DNA from: an uncultured Clostridia bacterium
GTDB lineage: Bacteria; Bacillota; Clostridia; Oscillospirales; Acutalibacteraceae
Direction: 5' to 3'
DNA: 64,000 bases
Assembly (NCBI GenBank): GCA_947598155.1
Contig: CANQFC010000004.1
Location: 124,001 to 188,000 of the forward strand
In this document: positions 63,507 through 64,000 of the stretch, piece by piece
Layout of the letters: every line of letters begins with the position of its first letter
Position numbering within the stretch: the stretch's first letter is position 1
Notes under the pieces: generated by a model
Told to the model about the DNA's origin: nothing
Database searches by the model: none
What the model saw: only the letters and a program-made list of their open reading frames with translations
Position numbers and translations under genes: made by a program

Positions 63507-64000
63507 TTATTGCTCTGAATTTTTAACGGCAACGTCAATTTGTCCGTTTTCATCGGCGGAGCAGACAAACGATTCTCCTTTTTTCAGCGTTCCCTCAAGA
63601 ATTTTTTCGGAAAGCACGTCTTCAACCTTGGCTCTTACCGCGCGTTTTAACGGCCTTGCGCCGTAAACCTTGTCATAACCCTCTTTCAAGATAAGCTTTT
63701 GAACGCTTTCGTCAAAATCAACGTCATATTCAATGGCGGCGAGCCGTTTTTTTAGGTCGGCAAGCAATCCCGAGGCAATAAGGGAAATCTGTTCCTTTGT
63801 AAGCCTGTTGAATATGATTATATCATCAATTCTGTTGAGAAATTCGGGACGGAACATATTTTTCAGCTCCGCGTTTACAGCTTCCCTGATTTTTTCTTCC
63901 GTATTTTTACCATCGTCGGCATCGGAAAAGCCGAACGAGTGCATTTCCTCATTTATTTGCCTTGCGCCGACATTTGACGTCATTATTATAACGCAGTTTT
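63507..64000 (-). CDS. clpC: Clp ATPase, C-terminal part (5' end outside window)
   Basis: The frame is open to the right edge and the visible 164 residues begin NCVIIMTSNVGARQIN, the sensor segment of the second AAA+ module. FRPEFLNRIDDIIIF and YGARPLKRAVRAKVEDVLSEKIL are the arginine-finger and C-terminal domain signatures. The short end after ILEGTLKKGE fits ClpC, the protein-unfolding partner of ClpP, better than ClpB. Only a fragment is seen. Confidence 0.9.
   Translation of the reverse strand, partial: NCVIIMTSNVGARQINEEMHSFGFSDADDGKNTEEKIREAVNAELKNMFRPEFLNRIDDIIIFNRLTKEQISLIASGLLADLKKRLAAIEYDVDFDESVQKLILKEGYDKVYGARPLKRAVRAKVEDVLSEKILEGTLKKGESFVCSADENGQIDVAVKNSEQ

Overview
The window looks like a chromosomal segment of a low-to-mid GC, monoderm Clostridia-type Firmicute, probably an Oscillospiraceae/Ruminococcaceae-like gut bacterium. 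This is inferred from the gene set, not from a database search. Supporting signs are a Trp T-box leader, AGGAGG-type ribosome sites with some TTG and GTG starts, a ClpC-type ATPase, RNase M5, BspA-like leucine-rich repeat proteins, large secreted Cys/His-repeat proteins with C-terminal membrane anchors, and several glycoside hydrolases.

Layout. 1-1.0 kb: truncated amidohydrolase (MTA/SAH deaminase type). 1.0-6.9 kb, minus strand: cyclophilin, membrane diguanylate cyclase, and an ABC permease/ATPase pair. A TetR regulator and an Mn-type CDF transporter diverge from this at 7.3-9.0 kb, and prs follows. 10.5-18.9 kb, minus strand: secreted LRR protein, GH38 mannosidase, and folC-nadC-nadB. 19.0-20.3 kb: tRNA-Arg(ACG), a 211-bp tandem repeat carrying the tRNA 3' end, and a frameshifted AT-rich orphan gene. 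20.4-27.3 kb: consensus promoter, T-box leader, a small ORF and the complete trpEGDCFBA operon. 27.6-37.6 kb: a small membrane protein, then two divergent giant Cys/His-repeat surface proteins (1700 and 1198 aa). 37.7-40.3 kb: AraC regulator and GH2 enzyme, divergent. 40.4-45.4 kb: response regulator, intramembrane-sensing kinase and ABC transporter, with matching operator-like palindromes. 45.5-50.6 kb, minus strand: membrane-anchored LRR protein plus MFS transporter, a gene remnant, and a GH30 enzyme. 50.7-53.4 kb, minus strand: acyl-CoA synthetase, FMN reductase, thioredoxin. 53.6-60.3 kb, minus strand: alaS, HIT protein, comEC, holA, rnmV. 60.4-63.4 kb: 7TMR-DISM histidine kinase and a response regulator with a SARP-like output domain. 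63.5-64.0 kb: 3' end of clpC.

How the parts fit. Core metabolism (Trp, NAD, folate, PRPP, tRNA charging) is interleaved with glycan use (GH38, GH2, GH30), surface proteins and three signalling/transport modules. The most unusual structure is in the spacers: a tRNA-derived tandem array with several hairpins per unit, and two families of short dispersed intergenic repeats in both orientations. The most unusual proteins are the paired Cys/His-repeat surface proteins, which share an identical pentapeptide, DIPNT, just before their C-terminal membrane anchors.
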